A DNA stretch of 64,000 nt from Phoebastria nigripes (taxonomy: Eukaryota; Chordata; Aves; Procellariiformes; Diomedeidae), in NCBI GenBank assembly GCA_035582835.1, contig JAYKAV010002397.1:394108-458107 (forward strand), written 5' to 3'. Of the stretch, positions 1 to 12,701 are shown in pieces. The first letter of the stretch is position 1; each line of letters opens with the position of its first letter. A program made the translations under genes and the position numbers. The notes beneath the pieces were generated by a model. It saw nothing but the letters and a program-made list of their open reading frames with translations. It was not told the origin of the DNA and did no database searches.

Positions 1-3000
1 CTGATCACTTTTAATTTCAGAGTCCTCTGAAAAATTTTCCTGAGATGAAATTCTGTAGCTGATACTGAAAGAAGTTTGGTCAAGCCAGTAAAGGAATGAC
101 TGCCTGTGCATTAATCTGGGAGTATAGGAATTCATGTGGTGACCCTAAAATGGATGATGTCAAAGAAAAAAACTCATCAAAGCTAGAAAATCAGAAAAGC
201 ATCTGCAGTATTTCCCCACACACCTAATTTCCTACTCAAAAGGCTAAAATATGCAAGTACATTAAACATTGCCTAGTGCAACTGATCATATTTCTGAGAA
301 GTGTTTATATGTGATTACGAAAAACTAAGATTCAGCATTGCCCTACTGCTCTTTGTGCCAGATATAGCTGGCCAAAAGGGTCATAGTGTAGGTGTAATGT
401 CTTCCATGTGTCTCAATGATTCTTCACTGTTACATGCCTTCTGGAACTGTGGCAGGGAATAGGAAGTAGATATTATAGCAGCTCCCAGAGCTGCCCTAAT
501 GCGTCCCAGGGACTTGACTCTCCTAAGGAGTCTAGGAATAAGAGAGGCACAAAATTATTCCTATGTGATTCCAACTTAATCATCTGGAAGCCATTAATCC
601 AGTGATATTTCAAGTAGAGCTAGGCAAACATTTGTGATCATATATTGTATTCAATAAATAAAAAAAAAGATTTATGTCAATAAAAATGCTTGTAAAAATA
701 ATGCCAAATTTGGTGAACAGTTTCAGCCAGCAACAAAATGGAAAAAATAGAAAAAAATATTCTTCATTTAAGGCTTCTTTAAAGACATATTTCAGATTTT
801 CATTTAAGTTAATATTCATAAGTTTAAAATAAAGCACACAACCTGAAAATGAAATAATCATTTTATGTTACCAGAAGCAGGTTTTTGCCCTGATTGTTCT
901 GTGGGTAAGAAAAACCAAAACCAAACAAACAATCCTTCCTAGTCAATCTAAAACGATCATTCCTTCCCCCCCACTTCCAGTTTTTCAGTCGTGTCAGTGA
1001 ACCAAAACATCCAATTATTTGCTCAGCTCTAATTTCAAATATCTGCCAGCTGGTACCAGTGATAATAATAGGAGAATGAAGAAAAAATGGATCAGGATCA
1101 ACACTACAAAAAAATCTAACTATTTATATCATGGTCCTAGCAGAATACCATCTTAAACATGTTGAGCAGATACATTTTTTTTTACAGGTAGGCCTGGTTG
1201 AAACAAATCTTGCTGGCAAGTGTTCAGTTTGGTTTCAGGCAATTCTCAGAATTTTTAGCAATATCTCTTTAGTTGTGGGGATCTTTCTACGTCTGGGTTT
1301 AGTCTGTGAATTTCTAATCTGTTTTATTTAGTCTCTCTAGCTTTTACAAAATGAGTAAGATCAGTGAACCTATGCTTAAATAAAAATGTCAAAGATGCCC
1401 TCTTTGGTGTTTCTGATTTCCTGCATACTGCTGGTTGCCAATTTGATCTTCATTGATTTACTGTGATGTGGTAGATTGTGGCAGTGTAATATAATCTGTG
1501 CACATTTGGTTTCTCGTTGACTTGCTGCTGAATGACTGCATCTTGCTACTAAAATCCACTATCACAGTCTCATTGCAACTGTAAATGTAGTTTAGAAAAG
1601 CTTTTTTTCTTATCAGAAGCTGCAAGTTTTTAGACAGCAGTGCAATGTAATTCCAAAATGCAGTGGAAGATGCATGGATTAACTAGTGCTACATACACTC
1701 ACCAGTGACATGAGCTCTCTGAGCTCCATACTGTCCTACCTGTAGCACCAAGGATGCATGACCACCTTACAGCACAGCAGAAAATATATTAATAAAATAA
1801 TCCTACATGCCACATGTTCAGAATAAAAATGGCCATGTGTAATAGCATATCAGCCCTAATTAAGACTCATCAAAATTTATCTCTAAACAATTTCAATACA
1901 CCGTTTTATGGATGCTATAGAAGAGTAGTCAGACTGGGTTAGAATATCTAGCCCATCTAGCCCGATAAATAAGCAGAAGAAGATAAAGGAAGAGTAAAAG
2001 TAAGTACATGTATAAACTTTGTCTTCTGGGAACATATCTTCCAAGCATCTGGCTGTTACAGGAGCAGGGGGGCTTCCGAGTCAAAGATGGAAGTTTCACC
2101 TTTACCATTATTTTCAGTAGCCACCNATAGATTTTGGACTAGCATAATCTCTTCTTCTTCTGTTCTGTTTTTCTTTGACCTCCACATTATTCACTGGAGA
2201 TGAGTTAAGACAAGGAGGTGAAGCTGGTGACAAAAGAGACTTTCTTTACTTTGATCCCTGTCAGTTGCTAGCATATATTATTCCCTTATTGTTTTGGCTT
2301 GTTACGTTCCATTCAATGGAATCTCTTGGTTCTTTAAAAGCATACACTTGTATCTTTCTTCACTGGTCCTCATCACACACACACGATGATCTGAAGTGCA
2401 GGTTTTCGCATTCTTTTTTTTTTAATTTTTGGGTTTTTTTACAGAGGTCTTACAAGGTGGGCTAGCATTGTCAGGAGTCTTTAAAACAGCAGCTGTTCAT
2501 CATCTAAGAAGATGTAAAATCAATCTGACTGCTACACATGTAGGGAGAAGTTGAAAATTGTAATAAAGGAAGTAATGTTAAAGGAATCATTGCTCTCAAA
2601 GTAAATAGTAACAGGAAAATAATGCTTTCTCTACGCTGAAGAAAAACATTATGATTACTTTAATACTGCGCATTTTTAATTAACTTAATAAAAAAACCCA
2701 AAAGAAAAAAATAAATTTTGACCATCCTTGAAGCAGGATGGGCATCCTGGTCTCCTGTGATGTCTATGAAGTAGTCAGGTCACTCTATAAACTCATCCTT
2801 CCTGTGGAATTAGCAAGCTTGTTTTTAATACATTTACCTCCCAATTTATGAAAGAACGGTAAATGTCTATGCCTTTTTTGTTCTCTGTAAATGTTAAGTG
2901 CTAACCCTGCTGCTGTTTCAATCTTGGTAAATATCAAATATCTGAAATAAGGCAAGAGTGTGCTCTATGATTCCTCTCTCTTGTGTATTTGAATGAATAA

Positions 3001-4560
3001 CAGGATATTAAAAGTAAAAAAAAATTCTGTCCCCCTCATGCTTAAGTCAGCTCTTTGTTATAGGTAGCACTAAGTGTCTGATGTAGTTCTGAAGAATGTC
3101 TTTGTACGTTCTCCGCTCAGAACTATTAGCAGAACTTGTATGCAGAAAACCTGGCTCAGTTGTAGATCCCACACCTCATGCAAATTTTTCAGAGGAAAGT
3201 TTGCCTGAATAAGGAGTGAAGGAATGAGAATCCAAACCACTTCTTTGCCCCAAATGCATATGCCCTTTAGAAACTGAACATAAAAGGTGATTATATGCAA
3301 TTGTGCTAAGTGCAAGGAAAAAAATCTACTTAAAAAGACCTAATATAATCCTTTTTAAAATTTTCAAAATCTGTTCTCTAGGAAAACACTTATTTCTGTA
3401 GCCAAAGTGTATTTTGTTACATCAGCTTATCTATAAGAAATCTTCATTATTTCTTCAACACAAGGTAATCAGAATATGTTTTTATACAAAAAGACAGACT
3501 TTCATTATAGGAGTGTTACACACAGCCTATAGAGTGGGTCTTATAACTGAGCAAAATGAGTTCCATTTTTTGTATAGTACATCAAAAAAGTTCATAAGCA
3601 AGGAGCACGTATATTGTGATCGTGGTTTACCTTTTGTGTTAACAGAACTGCAATCTACCTAGGATGGCTGCAGGTTATAGCCAAATTTAATCTTCTTAAA
3701 ATATCACTATCAAGCAAATATGCTGAAATATAAAAACATCATTCATCTCTCTCTCTGTTGAAAAGGTATGATTATTCAATGGCTTGATGCTAAAAAAAAC
3801 ATAGCTGAATCTTAAGAACACGCTGGAAAGAGTAAATGAAATGGCAGCAGTAGGTTTACTTTTACAACTGAAAAAAATGTCACATGTATTAATGTCAACA
3901 ACTGGAATTTTACCTCATTAGGCAATTTCTGATCTAAGGCTCTGATGATTATTCTAAGCAGAAAAAATATGCTAATTATCTGCTCTGAACGTAGAAGGAA
4001 AAAAGGTGTAAAATCTTCCTTTAGCCGTGTGACCATGTACTAATTGCATGTCATGTGTCAAAATAATGCAACCCACTTTGCCTAAAGCAATTAGACATAC
4101 AGAACTCTATTAATGAAGCACTGTCTGTCACTAAAAATGTTTTCAGAGCTATAGTTGAAGATTAAAATATTAACTTCTCAAATATTTATGATAGTTACTG
4201 ACAGCATTTCAAAATGTTACTTTTAACAAAAGTATTTTATTCAGCTCCAGTTTTTAATTTGGATTTTATATTCAAAGACATTATTAACATATGGGAGTCA
4301 TGTGAAATTTCTATGATCTCCACTGAGACTTCTTTACAGAAGGTACATTAGCTCCTTGAAGTTTACAGCACCTTTTTCTATTGTAATATAAACTCTCAGA
4401 ACAAAAAAAAAATGTTTAAAACTTGTCTTTTCTTCAAAAGACATTTAAAAAAAAAGAAAGAGAAGGAGGAGGTTCTTATTGCGCTCTACCTATTTTCTGT
4501 ATGTGAAAGAAAATGGCCCTTCTTGTCAATATATCATTTGGTGCTCTCCTTCCTTTTAGG
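1..4560. other. Unique AT-rich non-coding DNA, no gene recognised
   Basis: No gene is recognised here. Stop codons are dense in all six frames and no open frame reaches 100 codons; the translations resemble no family I know. Small landmarks are a short (CA)n run near 2373-2384, two GAGCTC sites separated by TCT at 1712-1726, and several A or T homopolymers of 8-10 bases. A single undetermined base is at 2126. I see no interspersed repeat that I can name. Confidence 0.6.
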
Positions 4561-4680
4561 GTCATTGGTCATCTATGTTCATGAGCACAGAGATTATCCT
4601 TTCGCATACCCTTATGCAGTAGGAAGGCAGGGATGTATGCTGCCGAGCTGTTTATCGAATCTATCAGACATGCTGAGGAG

Positions 4681-4717
4681 GAGCAGACTATTACATTAAA
4701 AAATGTAATGCCTGCTC
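4681..4717. other. Imperfect stem-loop (nested inverted repeat)
   Basis: A nested inverted repeat is seen directly. The inner arms ATTACATT (4690-4697) and AATGTAAT (4702-4709) are perfect 8-bp complements around an AAAA loop. The outer arms GAGCAG (4681-4686) and CTGCTC (4712-4717) are perfect 6-bp complements, joined to the inner stem by an unpaired ACT on one side and GC on the other. The stem is too short for a typical microRNA precursor. It could be a symmetric protein-binding site or chance. The surrounding 4561-4830 is a little more balanced in base composition than its neighbours. Confidence 0.45.
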
Positions 4718-4830
4718 TCTATTACCACTGCTCACCAAGCTGCTTGGAAAGGGTTTTGCACAATTCCTCCGTGAGCAATACAAATCTGCAGCATTCTGAG
4801 TATAGGAGAGGATTGTAGAGCATAACTGAG

Positions 4831-5930
4831 GTCCTTCTCCTTTTTCCTATAAAGTGTATTGAATGCTACTTAAATTACTGTTACATTATAATTTGTGGTA
4901 CCATTTTTAAAGTTAACTATTTTTTTCGCTTTTATTCTGCATCCCTAATTTACAAGAAAAAAAAACTTATTCATGCACTTGCCCCAGTAAACTGTACAGG
5001 AATATTTGTATGCATAGAAGTTGAATGGACAAGCCCTTAATTTACGTTCCATATGGAGACTGAGATGACTACTGTGATACTTGAGGATTTATAGCTTTAC
5101 CAGGACTATGCAGGAATGATACCACTGTAATACCATGGAATTATTGCCCTTCTATTGTGCCAAAAAATCAGCAAATAAAAAAGCCATGTTGTTAGCACTG
5201 CATCATTTTCTAGTACCATGGTGGTAAAAACTGACTGCTATTATGTATTAGTCCTGCCACTGCTTTTATGTTTGGTAAGGGTATTGCCTTGGTTTTGGAG
5301 CTATTACGGTCTATGGGAATCAATTATATGTACTTGAACTAAGAAGGATTTACTTGGTAACTGTAATGGCTCTGAAAGAGCCATTATGATCTGTCATGTC
5401 AAAAATGCACATGTGCCTACAGCAGATACACACAGAGCTGTGCAAAAAGTTTCATACATAAAGCAAGCCATTTTTGTTAGCTTCTCTGACAAAACAAAAC
5501 AAGCATTTGCTGCTGAAGTACTTTCACAACTTTTCATAATAAATGAAAAGGATTTCCTGCCATTCCTCTGCCTTGTGCTTTGCTAAAGGAAAGCCTGTGT
5601 GTTGCATGAGAGGGAATCAGGAGAGACATTACTGAAGAGCAAACCTCAATGAATCACAATGTTTTGGGGATAGATGAAGCCAGTTAAAAGGGGAAAAAAA
5701 GTGAAATAAATAGAAGGGAAGACTTTTTCAAGTAAAAGGCAGCAAATGTGAGCTCCCTATCATTATATACATCCATGAAAGGGATATGATAGCTCCGTGT
5801 TCAGAATGAGCAAATAGGTTACACCCCGACAACTTTAGTCATGATATAGATGCACGTACAGAACATCAGAACACCTTGGAGTCAGACTGAAGTATAAATG
5901 GGGCCAATGAGAATAAGGTTTCCTGTGTCT
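4831..5930. other. Unique non-coding DNA
   Basis: No gene, RNA or repeat is recognised. The stretch is AT-rich with scattered short homopolymers. Open frames are under 70 codons and without family resemblance. Confidence 0.55.
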
Positions 5931-6345
5931 ATGCTGCAGGATAGATGCAGTCCATGGTCTTAGTTTCCTCATCATCCACATTGGTGGACTTTACTGCAGA
6001 GCATTGCAGCTCCCTCTGTACTTGTCTATCTAGGTGTCTACCAAAAGGAGACAAGCACGCTGAGGGATTGCACTCGCATTTCTATTTCTGACCTGGAATC
6101 AGGATGCAGCCAGGGGACTAAAACCGTATGGCCCACCCCAAGCATATCTGCCCAGTAGGGCAGACGTGGCCGACGTGAGGTTTGAGACGCTGTCATGCTG
6201 GAGTGAATGCCAAGAGCGCATGGGGGGCACCACGCAGCCCAGTGTGACCTGAGCCGGTGTCCAGCTTGCACCCGAGACAGTTACAGCAGGGGGTGAGGTG
6301 CAAGTGCAGCAATCACCCATACAACTGAAAGAAAAACTCATGTAA
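5931..6345. other. GC-richer, CpG-containing patch of unknown origin
   Basis: Between about 6050 and 6300 this patch holds roughly ten CpG dinucleotides, in a window where CpG is otherwise scarce, and base composition is visibly richer in G and C than on either side. Two overlapping minus-strand open frames of 77 and 80 codons (6038-6271 and 6099-6341) reflect this composition and show no domain I recognise. It could be a decayed retroelement or LTR piece, a small CpG-rich regulatory element, or an exon of a non-coding RNA. I cannot choose among these from sequence alone. Confidence 0.4.
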
Positions 6346-8419
6346 CACCCGGATCAAGGAGAGCGAGGTCTTGTGATAGGAGCATTTTATCACACAGTGC
6401 TCACTAAACTATTTCTAGCCACATTATTAATTTCTGCCTGTAAAATTTCCTGCATGGGCAAATGAAGGCAAGATGGCTGCATAACGATGTTCAGCTTGTA
6501 GGTTGGGAGGCAGTGGCGGTAAGAGGGAAATGATCATCTGCAATGATTTTTTAGTGATGACCCTCTTTAAAGACCTGTTTAGATGATCAGATCTTATAAA
6601 TTAACCCAGGCAATGCCATATTCTTGNAGTAAACTGTGGACATCATTAGTGTATTTTCTTTTAAATAAAACAAAAAGGCATTAAAAACAGGTCTATAATT
6701 CATGATGCCCACTGATGTATTACTGTTGTTTTCTAATACAGGACTTCATTATGTAGTTTTATTATTGGTTTTACGTATCTTTTTTTTACATATGTACATT
6801 GCTTTAAATAAGTGTGCCAAAGTTGATTGCAGCACTTTCGCCAAAATACTGTTTGTCAGGTACAGGGTGAAGAATGGTCTACGGTGTATAGCTGTGTGGT
6901 TTGCAAGTTGCTTGTTTGTTTATTGGTCTAATTTTCAGTAACAGAAGAATGCTATTTAGAATGCAGCAAAAACCTTTCAATCCCAAACGAGCATGTCCAA
7001 AAAAAGAAACGGAGATTTTACTTTTAGCTCATCTTCAGATTCACAAGGGACAATAAGGGAGATTCATTAGGCCATTTGTTACTGTCATCTGCCATGATTC
7101 AAAATGAAATACTAAATGTTTCATGGACGCAGAAAAAGAGCAGTATTTGTCTTTGTGTTGGCTATGCAAAGACTGTATGGCTTTCAGCTTCCATACAAGA
7201 GGTCTGATGGATGAAAGGGGGAAGGGTGGTGCCATCTGAATGATGATGGGCTAATATCATCATCCTCTTGTCAGCTGTAATAGGCTTTTCCTCACAGAAA
7301 TAATTCATAAAACCGCTACATTATATTCTATCCCTGACAGGCCCTATCTATCCTGCAACCCAGCAGGCTCACAACTAATAAGAAAATATGTGGTTCAGGA
7401 ACCCTGAAAAATTAAACAGGTAGTTTATGAACAATTTGTTTCATAGGGATGTTTATTATGTTTATTAAATATTGAGCCTTTAATGTTTTCCCAGTACAGA
7501 TGATATCATAAAAATGCTGACTTAAGCCTCAGTTGTATTCTTAGAAAGTGGCATTTTATAGCTCTTGTAGTACCCAGTAAATAACTAAATTGCAGTGGTT
7601 TATATGTGTACGCAGAATAGAATTTATAGGAAGCAAGTGTATTTTTATTGTGCATATGCAGTGTATTTAATATATTCATAATAGACACATGCAAACTACC
7701 AAAATATTGATCATGTTCTTTGGTTTAAAGAAGACCAGTATTTCAGAGCCTTGAGTAGGGAAGGTCAGGCATTTGTTTTATTGCTTGTACTAAAGGAGAA
7801 ACACTGAGCTTGGTGTTTGAAGTGTCAAGGCAAAAAATCTGTAAGCTCCAGCAATAAACTTAACTGTGAATACTGGTTTGCAAGTATAATTTTTATAGAA
7901 ATTCTTTAGACAGGTTCTTATTATAGGAAAACCAGGATAAAATTGCTCAGGCTAAAGCCAATATGCTACTATGCCTTTCCATGAAACAAGCAAGGGGTGC
8001 CAGAGCGTGGTCTCCTTACACAGGGCAAATTTCCCATTGCCGGACAGAGTGCAGGACTGGGTTCTGGAGAAGACCTGGAGGAAGCATAATGGACAACCAC
8101 ACTCTTTCCATGTCCATACCTTTTTATTCCAACTTCTTCCTTCAGAGTTTATTTAATAATTGATAATTCTGCAGCAGGGTATGAAAACTGGCAAGTAGAA
8201 AACTTCCATTCTTAATGAATTTGTAATAATAAATAATGCTTATGATATTAAAAAGCTGTATTCCACAGACATATTACAAAGAGCATGTGCATGATATGAT
8301 TTACAGAAAAATTGTACAGATCTTTCATTAAGCCTTTCAGGAATCATGAGCTGTTCTCATATCCTTCTATTCCTCATAAGAGGGTAGACTGTAATAAAGA
8401 GTAAGATCACTGAATACAC
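6346..8419. other. Unique AT-rich non-coding DNA
   Basis: No gene or nameable repeat is seen. Open frames stay under 80 codons. One undetermined base lies at 6627. Confidence 0.55.
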
Positions 8420-9785
8420 AGAGAGAAACTGTCTAGAATCAGCATGACTTCTACAACAGGAAGCTCTGCCTCTCTAACCTGCTGGAGTCCTGTGAAGGTT
8501 TCAGTAAGCACATGGATTAAGAGGATACAGAGGACATAATATACTTGGATTTTCAAAAAGCCTTTGACAGGGCTAGTAAAGAAACCCAGTTACCACAGGT
8601 GTTGAGAAAATGTCTTATATGGATTGCAAACAGGCTAAAGCATAGGAAGCAAAGGGTAGGGCTTTTTGGTTGTTTTACAGGATGGATAGTTTATTTTCAG
8701 CAGCAAGGTCCCTGAGGGATAGACACTGACACTGGTTTTATTAAATATTTTCATCAATGACCTGGAGAAGAGAGTGTGCAGTGAAATCTCCAAGTTTGAG
8801 GATGATATCAAGCTATTCTGTGTGGTCAAATGTCATTGCCAACTGGCTGAAGGAACTTCAGAGCTGAGAATAAAGATGGCAAAACTGAGCAGAGAAGGAA
8901 GATGGCGAATGAGCTTCAGTGTAGATAAATTTAAGGTAATGTATCAGGGAAGAATAATCTGAGCTGTGCCCTGTGATGCTGAACTCAGAATGACCATTCA
9001 GAACTCAGGAAAGGCATCTTGGAGTCATCCCTGGCAAGTCTCTGAGGTCATGAGCTCAGTGTGCAGTAACAGTCAAAACCAACAAAATGCAGGACATCAT
9101 CAGAAAAGGTTTTTAGAACAAGATAGAAGATACAATTTTGCTGCTATATAAAAATGTGGGTGTGCCCACATTTTTAGTACTGCATGCAGTTCTGGTCTCC
9201 ATGTCTCAAGAGAGATGCCATGAAATTGGAGGAGGAACAGAGGAGGCAATTAAAATAATCAAGAAGATGGATCAACTGCATATGGAGAGGCTAAGAAGGC
9301 TGGGATTGAAAAGATGGCTGAGGACAATTGTGGTCAAGGTTTATTACCAAGTGGATAATCTGAATGTGGAACTGTTCAGGAAGTTCTACACAATATGAGA
9401 GCAAGCACCACTCACTAAAACCTATAAGGAGCCATCTAAAAACAAGTAAAAGAAAGTACTTCTTTGTGCAGGGAGTAAATAACTTCAGAAACTTGCTTCC
9501 ACAGAAGGCTGTGGAGGACAGACAGTATAAACAGGTTCAGGAAGTAATTAGAAAAGCAACAGGTCCACGAATGGCTCTTACAAAGACTAGGCAGGGATGT
9601 ACCTTCTAATATCCCTAATGCAGCAGTTCTGGACATGGGGTGAGTATGAGGGGAATTGACTGTAGAAAGTTGTGGGCTTGTGTGTTGTCCCTAATAGTGT
9701 CTCCCACGCTACTGTCAGAGACAGAATATTGGGCTACATTGACCATGGGTCTGAACCAGTAGGGCTCTTCTAATGTTCTTAACAT
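8420..9785 (+). mobile_element. Old CR1/L3-type LINE, 5'-truncated, ORF2 decayed, 3' end present
   Basis: This is the 3' part of a non-LTR retrotransposon of the CR1/L3 clade. The frame at 8533-8577 reads DIIYLDFQKAFDRAS, which is reverse-transcriptase motif A with its catalytic Asp in the LDFxKAFD context. Downstream, 8792-8815 reads KFEDDIKL where the family has KFADDTKL, so the catalytic FADD box is altered to FEDD (8795-8806) while both Asp codons remain. The C-terminal block RKYFF (9451-9465) is followed by a recognisable NxLPxxAVED stretch. The sequence ends near 9725-9785 with the family's characteristic 3' tail (a ctgaaccagt-agggctcttctaatgttctt block). Frames are broken by stops and indels, so it cannot be active. 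Heavy divergence indicates an old insertion. The exact subfamily and the 5' boundary are uncertain. Confidence 0.85.
9149..9176. repeat. Perfect 12-bp inverted repeat inside the LINE
   Basis: The arms TAAAAATGTGGG (9149-9160) and CCCACATTTTTA (9165-9176) are perfect complements around a TGTG loop. The repeat lies where the LINE normally encodes the segment before its 'LExxxQFWSP'-type block. It may simply result from point mutations in a dead element. Confidence 0.5.
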
Positions 9786-10530
9786 GTCTTAATTTTGTTC
9801 CACGTCTAATTTTCTTCTCATTTACTCCAGTTTTACATTTGTGTAGTTTCAAAGACTTCCGTGTTTTCTCTCCTACTTTGTATTGGTGTATATAAAAGGT
9901 GGATTGGGTCTCCTCTCCTCTCTTTCATATACATACAGTTTTAAAAGTTGTACTCATATCCATACATACAGAGCACAAAACCTGAAAATCCAAATAAAGA
10001 AAAACATGTCAGAATAAAGAGACTAAAAGCTTTAACTCGATGGCTTCAACCTGAAGAAACAATGTACCTTTTTAAAAACCCTTGCAATTTCTTTCATTTT
10101 TCACTGAAAAATGTTTGTTTATTCTTTGCTTTTACAAAGGCTTGGCACACATACTACTTCTTTTGAACTTCTAGAGTAAACAATAAAAGCTGTTTCCATG
10201 TGCTGCCCCCACCCCAACTCAAACATCTTTCACTTTTTCGCTAATGGAGTTGGAAAAAATCTCTTGTTACATTAAATCTTTATAATGAATTTTTCAAAGA
10301 GAAAAAAAGAAAAAAAAAATGTCATTTATTATTAACTAAGAGCCACATGGCTACCTTGCTGTCTCTGGATCACATAAACTCATTTCTATAACAACCCAGA
10401 CCAGACACAATCCAGTTATAGTAGTAGGCTCTCAGGCTGTATGTCCTCTTCCGAAAGAAAATAGTTTACCTTATCCATTGAGGGGGCAAGAGTTTGATAA
10501 GGCACATTTGGGACACTAATTCCAGTCTGC
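9786..10530. other. Unique AT-rich non-coding DNA
   Basis: No gene or repeat is recognised. A TATAAAAGG word occurs near 9891, but no promoter context or downstream gene supports it. Confidence 0.5.
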
Positions 10531-10960
10531 ACTTCACAGTTCACCCCATTTTTTTAATGGAACTTCAACTACTGTTAAAAGTTGGTAAGACCAGTATTGG
10601 TCCTTCTCCNATGGCAAGTCACTTTTCTGAAGCAATGGCTCCCTGCTGATTGAAGGCGGCTGTGTTTGGCAGCAGAGGCACCATGGAAGGGTGCCGTACA
10701 TCTTACCTGCTCGGCTCTGTGGTGCAAACCGTGACATCTGCTGTCCATCTCTGTGGGATGCCCTGTAGGCAGTCTGTGTGCTGAGCCCCCATGGTGTCCC
10801 TGGTCGTTCCACAGCTAAAGCTAGCCCAGCTCTAGGGCACAGACCGCAGGGGCATGTGCTGCTCTTCAGCTGTATGTGCAGAAGTGTGTGCCTTGTAGGA
10901 TNTCACACACGTTGTGTGATCTGATGTGCTCTGATGTACTTAGAGGCCCGTGTTGTGTCG
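10531..10960. other. GC-richer patch of unknown origin
   Basis: This stretch is clearly richer in G and C than its surroundings and contains several CpGs (for example near 10656, 10692, 10711 and 10843). A 92-codon minus-strand open frame (10534-10812) has no recognisable domain. Two undetermined bases (10610 and 10902) lie inside. The second directly abuts the hairpin TCACACA-CGT-TGTGTGA (10903-10919). It may be a decayed transposable element or a regulatory patch; I cannot assign it. Confidence 0.35.
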
Positions 10961-12431
10961 TGTCACCGATTTAAAGAAATACCACTTTCATTGGCAGGCA
11001 GTTGGAAGCAATTAATTACCCATGGATGGCATGTACAGCTGTTGCTTATGTATGGAAACAGAAGAGAAATTAGATTTAATTGGTTTAGCATAATGAAGAA
11101 AGTGGCATTTATTTTATTATAGCTTTTGTAAACTGAGCCACTTGATTTTAATTTTTATCATTTTTTGGAAATAGTTGGGCAAAATTCTCTTGACAGATGA
11201 AAAAAATCCCAGAGGAACAAAAACTGAGGATGTTCAATTGCCTTGTTAGAAATTTGCAGGATCAGAGGAGGAACAGATATATTACACTAATGAATGATTA
11301 AATTAAATATTTTGCTATGTATGACTATTGCTGCCATTCGGGCTAACTCCCAAGTATGCATCATACCGCAGCTGTATATCTTTTTTTGAAGAAGTTCAAA
11401 TCCAGATTTCCACGGGAAAAACTGGTGTAAACTATTAAATCACTGTGAATAGATATTTGTGTTGTCAGTTATATTAGACCTACTGACACAAAGTGATAGT
11501 GAAGAGAAAAACAATTATATCTGCATGCGAAATGTAAACATATTCTAAAAGTACAAACCAAATTCTATTGCAAAATATCTACAAAGCATTGATATTAAAC
11601 AGCTCATGTTTGACTGGATTCTGCTCCCAATTTTCCTGAAGTAACTATGAAGTTAAATACATCTATTTCCTTAGCTCAGGCCAGCATAATAAAGAGAAAA
11701 ATTTAGTTCCATGTGTCCCTAACGTTTAGCTCATTAATGTTTTTGAAAATACTCCTTGTCAAGAGGTGCTGTCCATGTACAAAGTATTGGTATGGTGTTG
11801 TAGCTATTAAGCCTTATAAATAAACATCTTTCTACATTACTGTCAATTTAATGTTCACTTTCTAATTATTTAATGTGAATAAATGCAATATAATCTGCAT
11901 TCATGCAGTGCTCTTTTTGAAGGCATGTTCTGTAGCCCTGTAAAAATTACTGCAAACTAATGTTTGTGATGCAACGCTAAGTTTATTTTTCACATTCACA
12001 ATTAAAGAAAAAAAATTTAGGTGCATACTGTGTAGCTGCATGTCGTGCTGCATGCAGGGAGACTGATGTTGAAACACTGGGGGAAAAATAGTTTAAAATT
12101 ATTCTGAATACAAACATTTCCCAATTGATTAAAGAGACCAGTTGTATTTTACCTTCATATTATATCCCCTTTCAGAAAGCCAAATATTTAGAAATATGTA
12201 TTTTTTTTTAAGAACAGCATCTTATAAATTATTATAATGAGACCTCATGGAACTGTCGGGCTGAATGTGGCAATCTACAAATGTTTGAAAGAAAGATAAA
12301 AAAATCTAGAATGCCAATGAATGTTTCAAAATCGGGCAGCTCAGCTGAGAGTACCTTCCAATTTAGTCTTCCACAAAAGAGAATGGCGTATTTTGCTAAA
12401 TAACAGCCATAAACCATTTAATTATTACCAT
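10961..12431. other. Unique AT-rich non-coding DNA
   Basis: No gene, RNA or nameable repeat is seen. Composition is strongly AT-rich, with many short A and T runs and AATAAA-like words that carry no meaning without a transcript. Confidence 0.55.
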
Positions 12432-12701
12432 GAGGGAGGGAGGGAGGGAGGGGAGGGAGGGAGGGAGGGAGGAAGGGAGGAAAACAAAGAAAGAAGGAAA
12501 GAAGGAAAGAAAGAAAAAGAAAGAAAGAAAAAGAAAGAAAGAGAAAAAGAAAGAAAGAAAGAAAAAAGAAAGAAGAAAGAAAAAAGAAAAAGAAAGAAAA
12601 AGAAAGAAAGNGAAAGAAAGAAAGAAAAAGAAAGAAAGAAAAAAGATAGAAAGGAAGGAAGAGAAAGAAAAGAAAGAAAGAAAGGAAAGAAAGAAAGAAA
12701 G
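12432..12701 (+). repeat. Polypurine microsatellite (GGGA)n then (GAAA)n/(GGAA)n
   Basis: About 270 bases are almost entirely purine on the plus strand. The tract starts with GGGA/GGA units (about 12433-12480), passes through GGAA, and becomes long GAAA arrays with GAAAA and GGAA variants. It is interrupted by a C near 12485, a T near 12647 and one undetermined base at 12611. Lys/Glu/Arg-rich open frames across it are artefacts of the repeat. The length is likely polymorphic, and the assembled length may be unreliable. Mirror-symmetric polypurine tracts of this kind can adopt triplex (H-DNA) structures. Confidence 0.95.

Noticed and set aside
4681..4717. Stem-loop as a microRNA precursor
   Set aside because: Stem of 14 paired bases with an internal bulge and 4-base loop is too short for a canonical precursor.
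9885..9905. TATAAAAGG word as a possible promoter
   Set aside because: AT-rich DNA yields TATA words often; no downstream gene or initiator context.
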